A stretch of 5,249 nucleotides of DNA from Halomonas sp. (lineage in GTDB: Bacteria > Pseudomonadota > Gammaproteobacteria > Pseudomonadales > Halomonadaceae), in assembly GCA_007129225.1 (NCBI GenBank), contig SKVX01000344.1:1-5249 (forward strand), read 5' to 3'. Positions 1 to 5,249 of the stretch are shown piece after piece. The stretch's first letter is position 1. Every line of letters starts with the position of its first letter. Under the pieces are notes generated by a model. The model ran no database searches and was not told the origin of the DNA. It worked only from the letters and a program-made list of their open reading frames with translations. Made by a program: the position numbers and the translations under genes.

Positions 1-1597
1 CTTCGGCCAGGGCTTCCTGCTCGGGCACATCGGGCACGTGCCCGGATGCCAGCACCCGTTGCTGCAGGTAGCGGCGTACCTCGCGCAGCACGTCGGCCAC
101 GTCGTCCAGGGACATCATGGCCAATGCACCCGCGACGCGGGACAGGGTCTCGGGGACGTCGTTCAGCTGCTCCGCACGTGCCGGGTCGGCCATGAAGTCG
201 AGAATGGCACCCTTGGCCCGGGTGATGTCCGCGAGGGCCTCGTGCAGGATGGTGGTGACGATGGTGCGCGATTCGCTGGCGGTGAGATCACCGAAGGCCC
301 CGGGCAGCAGACCGTCGCGCCCGGCAACCCGCCCGCGGGACGCCACAAGGCCGTTGATGGCAGTCTCCAGCTTCAGCAGGCGGGAGGCAACGTCCATGAG
401 CACGGTGTCGTCGTGCCGGGATTGGCCGCTGACCATCTCGTCGATGATGTCGGCCTCGCGCAGCGCCATTTCGCGCGGCTCGGCCATACCCAGCATCGCC
501 ATGGTGTCGGCCATGCGGTGGAGCTTCTCGACCAGCGGCGCCAGGTCGGATACCGGCTGGTCGTCGTTGTGCATGAACACATCCAGGCCATCCTTGACCT
601 CCGCCAGGTCCTCACGGATGGCGCGCGACACGGTCTCCAGCAGTTGCTGGTTGGGGCCCCGGATGTTCTCCAGGGCCTGCTCGAGATCGATGCCTTCCGG
701 CAGGAGTTCATTGAGCCGGAAGGTGCGCTTGACGGCCTGTACCTGGTCGCCCCCGGGACGCGACCGGCCCACGTAGTAGATGAGGTTCTTGAGCAGATCC
801 GCCGGCATCTTCCGGCTGAGGCCGCCCTCGCCCTCCTGGATCAGCACGCGGATCTGGCGGTCCACGCGCCCCAGCAACTGCTTGACCGTGACACTGGCGT
901 CCAGGGCATCGTCGGCCAGTGCCTCGGCCACGGCCCCGCTGATCCAGAACAGGCGGCGTACCGCGTCATCACGGGCCGCGCGCCTGAGACTGGAGATCAC
1001 TTCCTGAATGCGTGCCAGGCTGGGCTTGACGTTCTTGTGACGGAACAGTCCCAGAAGACCCAGCTGGTAGGCATGGCGGCTGCGCCGCGCGAGCGCCTGG
1101 ATGTCCTCGCCGCGCTCGCTGCCCGGCGGCTCCTCGCCCTCCTCGAGGCCGGTGATGCCCTCCATGTCCGGGAAGAACAGCACGTTCTCCGACAGTAGGC
1201 TCGCGTTGCGGGTGGTGCGAAGGTCGTTGAGCAGCGGCAACAGAACGATGGGGATGTCCCGATGCCCGGTCTGGATATGCTCCAGGTAATCGGGCAGCTG
1301 GAGGATCGCACGCATCAGGACCTCGTAGGCGTCCTCGCGGCTGGTAACGCTGCCCTCCCGAACGGCGTGCACCAGGTGGACCATCTCCTCGGCGAGCAGG
1401 GCCGCGCCGTGGAGCTCCACCATCTGCAGGGTGCCCTGCACCTGCCGGAGCTTGTCCGTGGTCTCGACCAGCTTCTCGGACCGGGTATCGTCCTCGATAT
1501 AGGCCTCGAGCGCCCCCCGGGCTTCGTCCAGCAGGGCATCCAGCTCCTTCTTCACCCAGTGCAGCGCACTGTACTCGATGGTGTCATCCTGGCTCAT
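1..1597 (-). CDS. chpA: ChpA/PilL chemosensory histidine kinase, N-terminal 532 residues (3' end off the window)
   Basis: This is the N-terminal part of the giant CheA-type hybrid kinase of the Pil-Chp system, which phosphorylates PilG and PilH. The frame is open from the ATG at 1597-1595 to the left edge. The only in-frame codons between that ATG and an upstream TGA are not starts, so the start is firm. The Shine-Dalgarno is weak (GGG, 6 nt upstream). The N-terminus has the family signature (ALHWVKKEL at 11-19, RQVQGTLQMV at 51-60, LLAEEM at 67-72). I see at least four helical Hpt/FimL-like modules, centred near residues 50, 216, 359 and 485. The residues at the usual phospho-His position are R51, F217, H360 and S486. 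Family members run beyond 2000 residues with further Hpt domains, a kinase core, a CheW-like domain and a receiver, and all of these would lie outside the window. It begins 53 bp after pilJ, where P. aeruginosa has pilK. In other genera the gene is called pilL. Confidence 0.93.
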   Translation of the reverse strand, partial: MSQDDTIEYSALHWVKKELDALLDEARGALEAYIEDDTRSEKLVETTDKLRQVQGTLQMVELHGAALLAEEMVHLVHAVREGSVTSREDAYEVLMRAILQLPDYLEHIQTGHRDIPIVLLPLLNDLRTTRNASLLSENVLFFPDMEGITGLEEGEEPPGSERGEDIQALARRSRHAYQLGLLGLFRHKNVKPSLARIQEVISSLRRAARDDAVRRLFWISGAVAEALADDALDASVTVKQLLGRVDRQIRVLIQEGEGGLSRKMPADLLKNLIYYVGRSRPGGDQVQAVKRTFRLNELLPEGIDLEQALENIRGPNQQLLETVSRAIREDLAEVKDGLDVFMHNDDQPVSDLAPLVEKLHRMADTMAMLGMAEPREMALREADIIDEMVSGQSRHDDTVLMDVASRLLKLETAINGLVASRGRVAGRDGLLPGAFGDLTASESRTIVTTILHEALADITRAKGAILDFMADPARAEQLNDVPETLSRVAGALAMMSLDDVADVLREVRRYLQQRVLASGHVPDVPEQEALAE

Positions 1598-1621
1598 GGC
1601 ACACCCGGTTATGTGAGGCGG

Positions 1622-1649
1622 CGGACAGAGAAATCACTCCCCGTGTCCG
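1622..1649 (-). promoter_or_regulatory. Bulged hairpin between pilJ and chpA
   Basis: In the 53-bp gap, the minus-strand RNA can pair CGGACA (1649-1644) with TGTCCG (1627-1622). The stem continues, after a 4-base bulge, as GAG with CTC around a TGATTT loop. No U-tract follows, so it is not a terminator. It lies just after the pilJ stop and about 25 nt before the chpA start, so it could tune chpA translation or mRNA decay. Confidence 0.3.
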
Positions 1650-1650
1650 T

Positions 1651-3807
1651 TCAGGCCACCTTGTGCTCTTTCTCGTCCTGATCGTCCTGTCCCTGTCCAG
1701 CCACGGGGCCTTTGGGGTGTTCGGGGGCTTTCTCCTCTTCGTCCGCCTCCTGGTCGAGGATGACCGTCTCGAGCTGCTCGGACTCGGGCAGCTTGAAGCC
1801 GGCCACCGACTTGCGCAGTTCGGTGGCGAGGTTGGTGAGATTGCCGATGGACACCGCCGTTTCGTTGGTGCCGTCGGAGGTCTGCATCGTGATCTCCTGG
1901 ATCACGTTCATGGTGTTGGACACGTTCTGGGCCACCGCCGCCTGCTGGCGTGCGGTATGGGAGATGGTGGCGATCAGGTCGGCCAGCTGGTGCGACACGC
2001 CTTCGATCTCGCTCAGCGCATCGCCCGCGTCCAAGGCCAGCTTGGCGCCGTTCACCACGTTGGCGGTGGAGTGCTCCATGGAGATCACCGCCTCGTTGGT
2101 GTCGGCCTGAATGGTCTTCACCAGGGCCTCGATCTGCTTCGTGGCGTTGGCGGAGCGCTCGGCGAGTCGCTGCACTTCGTCCGCCACCACCGCGAACCCG
2201 CGGCCCGCCTCGCCGGCCGCCGATGCCTGAATGGCGGCGTTGAGCGCGAGGATGTTGGTCTGGTCGGCAATGTCGTTGATCAGGCCCACGATGTCGCCGA
2301 TCTCCTGGGAGGATTCGCCAAGGCGCTTGATCCGCTTGGAGGTCTCCTGGATCTGCTCGCGGATGGTGTCCATACCGTCGATGGTCTTGCGCACGGTGAG
2401 CGCACCCTTGCCGGCGATTTCCACCGACTTCTGCGCCACCTCCGCGGAAGTCTCCGCGTTGCGCGATACCTGTTCGATGGAGTCGGCCATGTCGGTAATC
2501 GACGACGAGGCCGAGGCGATCTCGCGCGCCTGGTGGCTGGATGCATCGGCAAGGCGCAACGCCGTGGACTGGGTCTTGACCGCCGCGGTCGACACCTGCA
2601 TGGCCGTCTGGTTGATGGTGGTCACCAGGCTGCGCAGGGCGTCGATGGCGTAGTTGACCGAGTCGGCGATGGCCCCGGTGATGTCCTCGGTCACCGTCGC
2701 ATGCACCGTCAGGTCACCTTCCGCGAGGTTGGTCATCTCGTCGAGCAGTCGCAGAATGGCGCGCTGGTTACGACGGTTCTGCTCGGTGGTGACCGCGAGA
2801 CGCCGGCGGGTATCCTGGTAGAGGATGTAACCCAGAAGGATCAGGGTGGCCAGGGACAGGGCACCGAACAGGTAGCCCGCGAACACCCACACGTCCAGGC
2901 GTCCACCGGCGGCCAGGAGACCCGACTCCAGTTCGGTGGTCACATCGAGCATCTGCCCGGAGAGACCCTCCACCTGCTCGGCCGCCTCCTTGATGTCAAA
3001 CAGCCGCGGCGCCTCCTCGAGGATGCCGCCCACGTTGTCGCTCACCATGCTGAACAGCATGGCCACTTCACGCAGCTTGTTCTGCGCTTCCGCGTCCTCC
3101 ACCTGTGCGATGCCGAGCGCCGGGAAGCCCCTGATCATGCCCTCCAGCACGCGACCGAACTCGGCCGCGTCCCGGCCGAAGCGGTCCGCCGCGCTGGCTG
3201 CCGCGATACCGCCCTCCAGCACCCCGGTGAGGCTGTGCCGCACACGCTGCGCCAACATCAGCTGGCGGCTGGCAATATAGATCTGCTGGGGTTCGGCATT
3301 CGCCGCCACGAGGCTTTCCACCACCTCGTCGGAGAGTGCCATCAGTTCCGGAATGGACTCGGTGATGACCTCGAAGTATTCCGACACCGCGAGCACCGCG
3401 TCCTGACCGTCGATGATGCTGTTGAGATTACCCCGGTACTCGGCCCAGGCAGCCGCCACCCGGTCCAGCTCACCGGCCACATCTTCGGGCGCAGCGGGCA
3501 AACCCGTCGCGGGGTCACCGGTCTGCAGCTGCTGGAGCGCACGGTCGAACTGGTCGCGCAGGTTTCGCAGCTGCAGGAAGGCGGCCTGGTTGCCCGCGGC
3601 CGACTCCAGGGCGAAGGTGGCGATACGCTGCGAGGTCAACCGCTGGTCGGCGGCGATGGCCACCTGATCTCGGTTGTGACCCACCTGGACGGTGTAGTAC
3701 ACGAACGCCACCACGGTGGCCAGCATGAACAGAATGAGCAGACCCACCAATATGGTGAAGGTCCGGTTGAATCCGAGCTTCAGCCCGTCACTGGTAGTCC
3801 CCTTCAT
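1651..3807 (-). CDS. pilJ: PilJ, methyl-accepting transducer of the type IV pilus chemosensory system
   Basis: This is a 718-residue inner-membrane chemoreceptor that feeds the ChpA kinase through PilI. A short cytoplasmic N-terminus is followed by a membrane helix at about 17-38, a periplasmic domain at 39-306, a second membrane helix at about 307-329, a HAMP region at about 331-395 and a cytoplasmic helical hairpin to about 672. The signalling tip is near 512-550 (IADQTNILALNAAIQAS, GRGFAVVADEVQRLAERS), with the IQAS variant typical of PilJ. The periplasmic part has two PilJ_N-like motifs (QRLTSQRIA near 55-63 and RQLMLAQRV near 181-189). I chose ATG 3807 because AGGGAG lies 7 nt upstream and MKGTTSDGLKLGF directly precedes the first membrane helix. 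The frame runs open to a GTG at 3921, but that extension is basic and low-complexity. The protein is longer than the roughly 680 residues of P. aeruginosa PilJ because of an acidic tail at 673-718. No NWETF-like CheR tether ends it. Confidence 0.96.
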   Translation of the reverse strand: MKGTTSDGLKLGFNRTFTILVGLLILFMLATVVAFVYYTVQVGHNRDQVAIAADQRLTSQRIATFALESAAGNQAAFLQLRNLRDQFDRALQQLQTGDPATGLPAAPEDVAGELDRVAAAWAEYRGNLNSIIDGQDAVLAVSEYFEVITESIPELMALSDEVVESLVAANAEPQQIYIASRQLMLAQRVRHSLTGVLEGGIAAASAADRFGRDAAEFGRVLEGMIRGFPALGIAQVEDAEAQNKLREVAMLFSMVSDNVGGILEEAPRLFDIKEAAEQVEGLSGQMLDVTTELESGLLAAGGRLDVWVFAGYLFGALSLATLILLGYILYQDTRRRLAVTTEQNRRNQRAILRLLDEMTNLAEGDLTVHATVTEDITGAIADSVNYAIDALRSLVTTINQTAMQVSTAAVKTQSTALRLADASSHQAREIASASSSITDMADSIEQVSRNAETSAEVAQKSVEIAGKGALTVRKTIDGMDTIREQIQETSKRIKRLGESSQEIGDIVGLINDIADQTNILALNAAIQASAAGEAGRGFAVVADEVQRLAERSANATKQIEALVKTIQADTNEAVISMEHSTANVVNGAKLALDAGDALSEIEGVSHQLADLIATISHTARQQAAVAQNVSNTMNVIQEITMQTSDGTNETAVSIGNLTNLATELRKSVAGFKLPESEQLETVILDQEADEEEKAPEHPKGPVAGQGQDDQDEKEHKVA

Positions 3808-3814
3808 GATCTTT

Positions 3815-3820
3815 CTCCCT
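3815..3820 (-). promoter_or_regulatory. Shine-Dalgarno of pilJ
   Basis: AGGGAG on the minus strand lies 7 nt before the ATG at 3807. It is the best ribosome binding site in the window, and it decides the pilJ start against the upstream GTG at 3921. Confidence 0.8.
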
Positions 3821-3855
3821 GCACCTGCCTCGGTGTATTCGTCTGGGTGGATCCC

Positions 3856-3874
3856 GGCCCTGCCGCGCAGGGCC
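3856..3874 (-). promoter_or_regulatory. Hairpin in pilJ leader (proximal)
   Basis: A perfect 8-bp inverted repeat (GGCCCTGC at 3856-3863, GCAGGGCC at 3867-3874) has a 3-base loop and sits 35 nt upstream of the pilJ Shine-Dalgarno. On the minus-strand transcript no U-tract follows it, so it is not an intrinsic terminator. It could act in mRNA stability, processing, or limiting read-through to pilJ and chpA. Confidence 0.45.
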
Positions 3875-3902
3875 CTGCTGTTCTTGTTGTTGTATCGGGA
3901 CC

Positions 3903-3919
3903 GCCCGCTCCGCGCGGGC
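3903..3919 (-). promoter_or_regulatory. Hairpin in pilI-pilJ gap (distal)
   Basis: A perfect 6-bp GC-only inverted repeat (GCCCGC at 3903-3908, GCGGGC at 3914-3919) has a 5-base loop. It is transcribed before the 3856-3874 hairpin and is separated from it by a spacer containing CAACAACAAGAACAGCAG (3892-3875), which should be unstructured. No U-tract follows. Short GC stems occur by chance in DNA this GC-rich, so its role is uncertain. Confidence 0.35.
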
Positions 3920-3955
3920 ACGCCCCCCGTTCAAACCATTTCGCCGGCGTGCGCC

Positions 3956-4507
3956 TCATCCACTGGATACGTTGAGAAAGCCCTCATCCCGGGCCAGTCG
4001 CCACGGGCTGAAGACCGCGAAGTGTTCGTTTCCCGAGCGGAACGAGCCGGACAGGTACGGGGAGAGCGCCTGATCCCGGATCGGCAGCTCCATGTCCCGG
4101 TCATCCGTCCAGAAATGTTTCATGCCCACCACGGATTCCACGACCAGGCCGGCGTAGACACCGTCGCAATTGACCACCAGCAGCCGCTTGCGGCGCGTGT
4201 CACGCGACAGGTTCTCGCCGTAGAGAAACCCCTGCAGGTCCATCACCGGCAGAAGGTTCCCGCGCATGTTGGCCATGCCGTAGGCCCAGGGCTTGACCCC
4301 CGGTATGCGTGTGCAGCGCGGCGGCGTAACGATCTCGGCCACCTCGTCCATGGGCGCCAGCAACCGATAACCGCGCAATTCGAAGAGTACGCCCTTCCAG
4401 GCCTCCTTCTGCTCCACCTGAATCGGCAACTGGCCGGCCAACGCCCTGCCCTTGCTGGCCAGGGACTGCAGGTATCGGAAGGGGGACTGGATGGCCGCGG
4501 CGCTCAT
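3956..4507 (-). CDS. pilI: PilI, CheW-like adaptor
   Basis: This 183-residue cytoplasmic coupling protein links PilJ to the ChpA kinase. A CheW fold spans about 37-175. It contains the CheW signature IPGVKPWAYGMANMRG (68-83) followed by LLPVMDL (85-91), with R82-G83 and D90 at the conserved positions. A second half follows (LLVVNCDGVYAGLVVESV, 109-126). The C-terminal FSPWRLARDEGFLNV resembles the end of P. aeruginosa PilI, which has a similar length (about 178). The ATG at 4507-4505 lies 13 bp after the pilH stop. No Shine-Dalgarno is visible in the 20 bases before it, so translation probably depends on coupling to pilH. The upstream in-frame codons offer no better start. The short gap implies co-transcription with pilH. 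Confidence 0.95.
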   Translation of the reverse strand: MSAAAIQSPFRYLQSLASKGRALAGQLPIQVEQKEAWKGVLFELRGYRLLAPMDEVAEIVTPPRCTRIPGVKPWAYGMANMRGNLLPVMDLQGFLYGENLSRDTRRKRLLVVNCDGVYAGLVVESVVGMKHFWTDDRDMELPIRDQALSPYLSGSFRSGNEHFAVFSPWRLARDEGFLNVSSG

Positions 4508-4524
4508 GTGTCGGCTGACGTCAT
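4504..4524 (-). other. Six-codon mini-frame coupling pilH to pilI
   Basis: The pilH stop reads TCATGA, so an ATG (4524-4522) overlaps it. That frame encodes MTSADT and stops at a TGA (4506-4504) that overlaps the pilI ATG. As pilI has no visible Shine-Dalgarno, a ribosome ending pilH could reinitiate here, or directly on the pilI ATG 13 bp away. Coupling of pilH and pilI is likely from the spacing alone. Actual use of the mini-frame is speculative. Confidence 0.25.
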
Positions 4525-4883
4525 GACACCAGCGCCTTGACGCGCTGCATCAGGTCCCCTTCCTTGACAGGCTTGACGATGTAGTCCTTGGCGCCCTGAC
4601 GCATGGCCCAGACCTTGTCGGTTTCCTGGTCCTTGGTGGTGACCACGATCACCGGGATGGTGCTGGTAGCGGCGTCGTTGGCCAGCTGGCGCGTCGCCTG
4701 GAATCCATTCAGACCGGGCATCACCACATCCATCAGGACCAGGTCCGGCTTCTGCTGTTTCGCGATGGAGACCCCCTCCTCGCCGCTGGCGGCAGTGAGA
4801 ACGGTATAGCCGTTCTTCTCCAGCATGCTCTTGAGGACATGGACCTCCGTCGGGGAATCGTCAACCACAAGTATGCGCGTCAT
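4521..4883 (-). CDS. pilH: PilH, CheY-like response regulator
   Basis: This is a 120-residue single-domain receiver without an output domain. Receiver residues are all present: acidic pocket D8-D9, phospho-acceptor D52 (LVLMDVVMPGLNGFQATRQL), T82 in VVTTKD, and K104 in VKPV. The run VTTKDQETDKVWAMRQGAKD is close to P. aeruginosa PilH, which separates it from PilG and from flagellar CheY. In that family PilH is phosphorylated by ChpA and promotes pilus retraction or drains phosphate from PilG. The ATG at 4883-4881 has GGAG (4897-4894) 10 nt upstream. It follows pilG by 83 bp and precedes pilI by 13 bp, and its TGA overlaps an ATG (ATGA, 4524-4521). Confidence 0.96.
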   Translation of the reverse strand: MTRILVVDDSPTEVHVLKSMLEKNGYTVLTAASGEEGVSIAKQQKPDLVLMDVVMPGLNGFQATRQLANDAATSTIPVIVVTTKDQETDKVWAMRQGAKDYIVKPVKEGDLMQRVKALVS

Positions 4884-4966
4884 TGAGTCTGGTCTCCGTC
4901 TTTTCTCTTCCGTTGCCCGCCCGGCCCCGATGGCAGAACCGTATCCCTGTCGTGCCGGCAGGTCAT
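4880..4966 (-). other. Open mini-frame (28 codons) bridging pilG to pilH
   Basis: An ATG (4966-4964) directly abuts the pilG TGA (TGAATG). The frame stays open across the 83-bp gap and ends at a TGA (4882-4880) overlapping the pilH ATG as ATGA. The peptide would be MTCRHDRDTVLPSG followed by a basic polar end. It has no recognised motif, no clear Shine-Dalgarno of its own, and codons such as AGG, AGA and GGG that look unlike the neighbouring genes. pilH has its own GGAG site inside this frame. Confidence 0.2.
4894..4897 (-). promoter_or_regulatory. Shine-Dalgarno of pilH
   Basis: GGAG on the minus strand lies 10 nt before the pilH ATG at 4883. The spacing is slightly long but usable, and it supports that start. 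Confidence 0.6.
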
Positions 4967-5249
4967 TCAGTGATGCTTCACATGCATCCTGATGGCGCCG
5001 AGCAGGTCATCGCGGGTGAAAGGCTTGGTCAGATACTGCTCCGACCCCACAATGCGCCCCCGGGCCTTGTCGAAGATGCTGTCCTTGCTGGAGAGCATGA
5101 TGACCGGCGTCTCCTTGAACAGCCGGTTATGCTTGATCAGCGCACACGTCTGATAGCCGTCCAGCCGGGGCATCATGATGTCCACGAATATGATGTCAGG
5201 CTTGTGCTCGGCGATCTTGGCCAGGGCCTCGAAACCGTCGGTGGCGGTC
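4967..5249 (-). CDS. pilG: PilG, CheY-like response regulator (5' end off the window)
   Basis: The C-terminal 93 residues of a receiver protein are visible, and the frame is open to the right edge. The first visible codon is at 5248-5246. The phospho-acceptor Asp is in FVDIMMPRLDGYQTCALIKH (Asp codon 5182-5180), followed by PVIMLSSKD and the lysine of YLTKPF. These match P. aeruginosa PilG closely, including the GRIVGS stretch. About 40 N-terminal residues, including the acidic pocket, should lie beyond the window. The C-terminus (MHVKHH) is some ten residues shorter than I recall for P. aeruginosa PilG. In the family, PilG phosphorylated by ChpA drives pilus extension and, through FimL/FimV, activates adenylate cyclase CyaB. 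It is the first gene of the set, so the operon promoter should be upstream of it. The GTG at 5185 is an internal valine codon, not a start. Confidence 0.94.
   Translation of the reverse strand, partial: TATDGFEALAKIAEHKPDIIFVDIMMPRLDGYQTCALIKHNRLFKETPVIMLSSKDSIFDKARGRIVGSEQYLTKPFTRDDLLGAIRMHVKHH

Larger units (their letters stand above)
3804..3959 (-). other. Open mini-frame (51 codons) bridging pilI to pilJ
   Basis: An ATG at 3959-3957 overlaps the pilI stop as ATGA. The frame runs through the whole 148-bp gap and ends at a TGA (3806-3804) that overlaps the pilJ ATG as ATGA. The hypothetical peptide starts MRRTPAKWFERG and is rich in Gly, Thr, Arg and Pro, with no recognisable domain. It lacks its own Shine-Dalgarno. 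About 31 of 51 codons end in G or C, which looks like the gap's base composition rather than the strong third-position bias of the flanking genes. It may therefore serve translational coupling rather than encode a useful peptide, or it may be chance. It contains both leader hairpins. Confidence 0.2.

Noticed and set aside
38..1198. A 386-codon plus-strand open frame opposite chpA
   Set aside because: The minus frame here is a recognisable ChpA N-terminus, open for the full 1597 bases. The plus frame has no start context and no family resemblance.
3856..3893. Plus-strand terminator: hairpin followed by a T-rich run
   Set aside because: The tract after the stem (ctgctgttcttgttgttg) is interrupted by G and C, and no plus-strand gene ends here.
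3808..3921. GTG at 3921 as an alternative pilJ start adding 38 residues
   Set aside because: There is no ribosome binding site. The extension is basic, low-complexity and encoded by the hairpin region, while ATG 3807 has a good AGGGAG and precedes the membrane helix by the usual distance.
3880..3945. An internal sigma-70 promoter for pilJ (TTGAAC, GATACA)
   Set aside because: The two hexamer-like words are not at workable spacing to each other, and both match poorly.
1663..3975. A 770-codon plus-strand open frame opposite pilJ
   Set aside because: Its translation is rich in His, Gly, Val, Leu and Arg with no domain. It mirrors the GC-biased third positions of pilJ, whose identity is certain.
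4953..4960. Palindrome TGCCGGCA in the pilG-pilH gap as an operator
   Set aside because: An 8-base GC-rich palindrome is expected by chance here, and there is no second copy or promoter next to it.
4967..5185. A short 72-residue receiver starting at GTG 5185
   Set aside because: The GTG is the valine just before the phospho-acceptor Asp. The frame continues upstream to the edge with matching PilG sequence.

Overview
The window is GC-rich proteobacterial DNA. It carries a single minus-strand operon segment encoding a Pil-Chp (type IV pilus, twitching-motility) chemosensory system. In transcription order, right to left, the genes are pilG (5' end cut off by the right edge), pilH, pilI, pilJ and chpA/pilL (3' part cut off by the left edge). 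The PilG and PilH stretches read very much like the Pseudomonas aeruginosa proteins as I remember them. This points to a gammaproteobacterium. The codon use, the missing pilK and the acidic PilJ tail would fit a non-pseudomonad such as an Ectothiorhodospiraceae/Chromatiales-type organism, but that placement is inference.

Layout: 5249-4967 is the C-terminal 93 residues of PilG (CheY-like). 4883-4521 is PilH (CheY-like). 4507-3956 is PilI (CheW-like adaptor). 3807-1651 is PilJ (methyl-accepting transducer). 1597-1 is the N-terminal 532 residues of ChpA/PilL, the very large histidine-kinase hybrid. The gaps are 83, 13, 148 and 53 bp. No gene lies on the plus strand. The long plus-strand open frames opposite pilJ and chpA are shadows of GC-rich codon use. 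No RNA gene, mobile element, CRISPR array, operon promoter or terminator is visible. The operon promoter should lie upstream of pilG, outside the window.

How the genes work together (family knowledge): PilJ in the inner membrane senses a periplasmic cue, probably pilin or pilus state. PilI couples PilJ to the ChpA kinase, and ChpA passes phosphate to PilG and PilH. PilG promotes pilus extension and cAMP signalling. PilH opposes it or acts as a phosphate sink.

The system itself is known. The least expected thing here is in the gaps. Each of the three gaps from pilG to pilJ is spanned by an open mini-frame whose ATG touches or overlaps the upstream stop and whose TGA overlaps the downstream ATG. 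This gives an unbroken stop-start relay. Also notable are the different residues at the phospho-acceptor position of four degenerate Hpt-like modules in ChpA, the absence of pilK, an acidic PilJ tail, and tandem hairpins in the pilJ leader.
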